Below are positions 5,792 to 6,272 of a stretch of DNA of 6,272 nt, in pieces; the stretch's first letter is position 1, and each line of letters opens with the position of its first letter. The notes below the pieces were generated by a model that saw only the letters and a program-made list of their open reading frames with translations, was not told where the DNA came from and searched no databases. Source of the DNA: Bacteriovorax stolpii (GTDB lineage Bacteria; Bdellovibrionota; Bacteriovoracia; Bacteriovoracales; Bacteriovoracaceae); contig CAMDDI010000196.1 of NCBI GenBank assembly GCA_945890905.1, forward strand, positions 1 through 6,272, given 5' to 3'. A program made the translations under genes and the position numbers.

Positions 5792-6272
5792 ATGAATCCA
5801 ATAGATAGTCAGAAACCATTTAAGAAGAAGCTTGCAGTTGTCCAACAAGACGACTTCAAATTTTATTCTCGTCCTATGACCTCTAAGCTTCTTGAGGCCA
5901 TGAATCTGGACAAAAATTACTTCCATGGGGAAGGAGATTATCTTTACTTTGAAAAAGACCATAAGATTCACCGTGTACTTGATTTAACCGGTGGTTATGG
6001 GGCGAATTTATTAGGTCACCGACATCCACGAATTCTGGCCAAAATTGAAGCTTGGGCCGATAACGGCTCCCCTACTCTTACTCAAGGAAGTATCCGGGAG
6101 AAGAGTGGTAAACTTGCCCGAAGACTCTCTGAAACTCTTCAGCAAGAAACATCAGAAGGCCCCTGGGTCACTACGTTTTCCAATACTGGAACTGAAGCAG
6201 TTGAAGCTGCTCTCAAGCATTGCCTCATTCATTTCCAACATAAGCTCGCTAAAGTCTTACAAGAAATCGAAA
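5792..6272 (+). CDS. Class III PLP-dependent aminotransferase, C-terminus beyond window
   Basis: The frame is open from ATG 5792 to the right edge (160 residues plus one base). It matches the N-terminal part of fold-type I, class III aminotransferases, the group of acetylornithine, ornithine, 4-aminobutyrate and BioA-type enzymes, which move amino groups with pyridoxal phosphate. Evidence is the segment VLDLTGGYGANLLGHRHP (62-79), equivalent to the family's DxxxGxxxxxxGHxHP, and FSNTGTEAVEAALK (129-142), the classical loop that holds the PLP phosphate. The catalytic Lys lies beyond the window. LTQGSIREKSGKLA (96-109) and GPWVTTF (123-129) differ from the common enzymes, so the substrate cannot be named. 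The start codon lacks a good ribosome binding site; an in-frame TAG four codons upstream limits extension. It is transcribed away from the 4839-5621 gene, with two palindromes in the shared upstream region. Confidence 0.9.
   Translation, partial: MNPIDSQKPFKKKLAVVQQDDFKFYSRPMTSKLLEAMNLDKNYFHGEGDYLYFEKDHKIHRVLDLTGGYGANLLGHRHPRILAKIEAWADNGSPTLTQGSIREKSGKLARRLSETLQQETSEGPWVTTFSNTGTEAVEAALKHCLIHFQHKLAKVLQEIE

Overview
The window is AT-rich, compact Gram-negative DNA. Outer-envelope genes dominate: an outer-membrane beta-barrel protein, a membrane-bound lytic transglycosylase of the MltD type with a lipoprotein signal, a small exported protein, and the lipoprotein-modifying enzyme Lgt. Several proteins have no family I recognise. 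The protein style, with Lys/Ser/Phe-rich orphan exported proteins beside peptidoglycan enzymes, is compatible with the Bdellovibrio/Bacteriovorax group. That assignment is an impression, not something the sequence proves.

Layout. Bases 1-3235 carry three genes on the minus strand, read from right to left: mltD (1742-3235), a 370-residue protein with a degenerate FAD/NAD(P)-oxidoreductase-like outline (559-1671), and an outer-membrane barrel protein (1-525) cut off by the left edge. An intrinsic terminator hairpin sits between mltD and the 370-residue gene and leaves almost no room for a separate promoter. A divergent, gene-free stretch (3236-3491) holds three consecutive inverted repeats, the last being a 29-bp near-perfect one with a Fur-like core. 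It is followed by a small exported orphan on the plus strand (3492-4004). That gene ends one base from the end of lgt (4006-4803, minus), which lies behind an unrecognised 260-residue gene (4839-5621, minus) in a probable two-gene operon. A second divergent region (5622-5791) carries two perfect palindromes that abut exactly, then a possible six-codon leader ORF, then the first 160 residues of a class III PLP-dependent aminotransferase running off the right edge.

How the genes may fit together. Lgt attaches the diacylglyceryl group to lipoprotein precursors, and the MltD-like protein here has a lipobox, so it is a plausible Lgt client. The other genes cannot be tied into one pathway from sequence alone. 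I see no complete undescribed system. The most unusual signals are the two operator-like regions and the oxidoreductase-like protein that lacks normal cofactor motifs. There are no tRNA or rRNA genes, CRISPR repeats, insertion sequences or attachment sites that I can support. No stretch longer than 300 bases lacks a gene.
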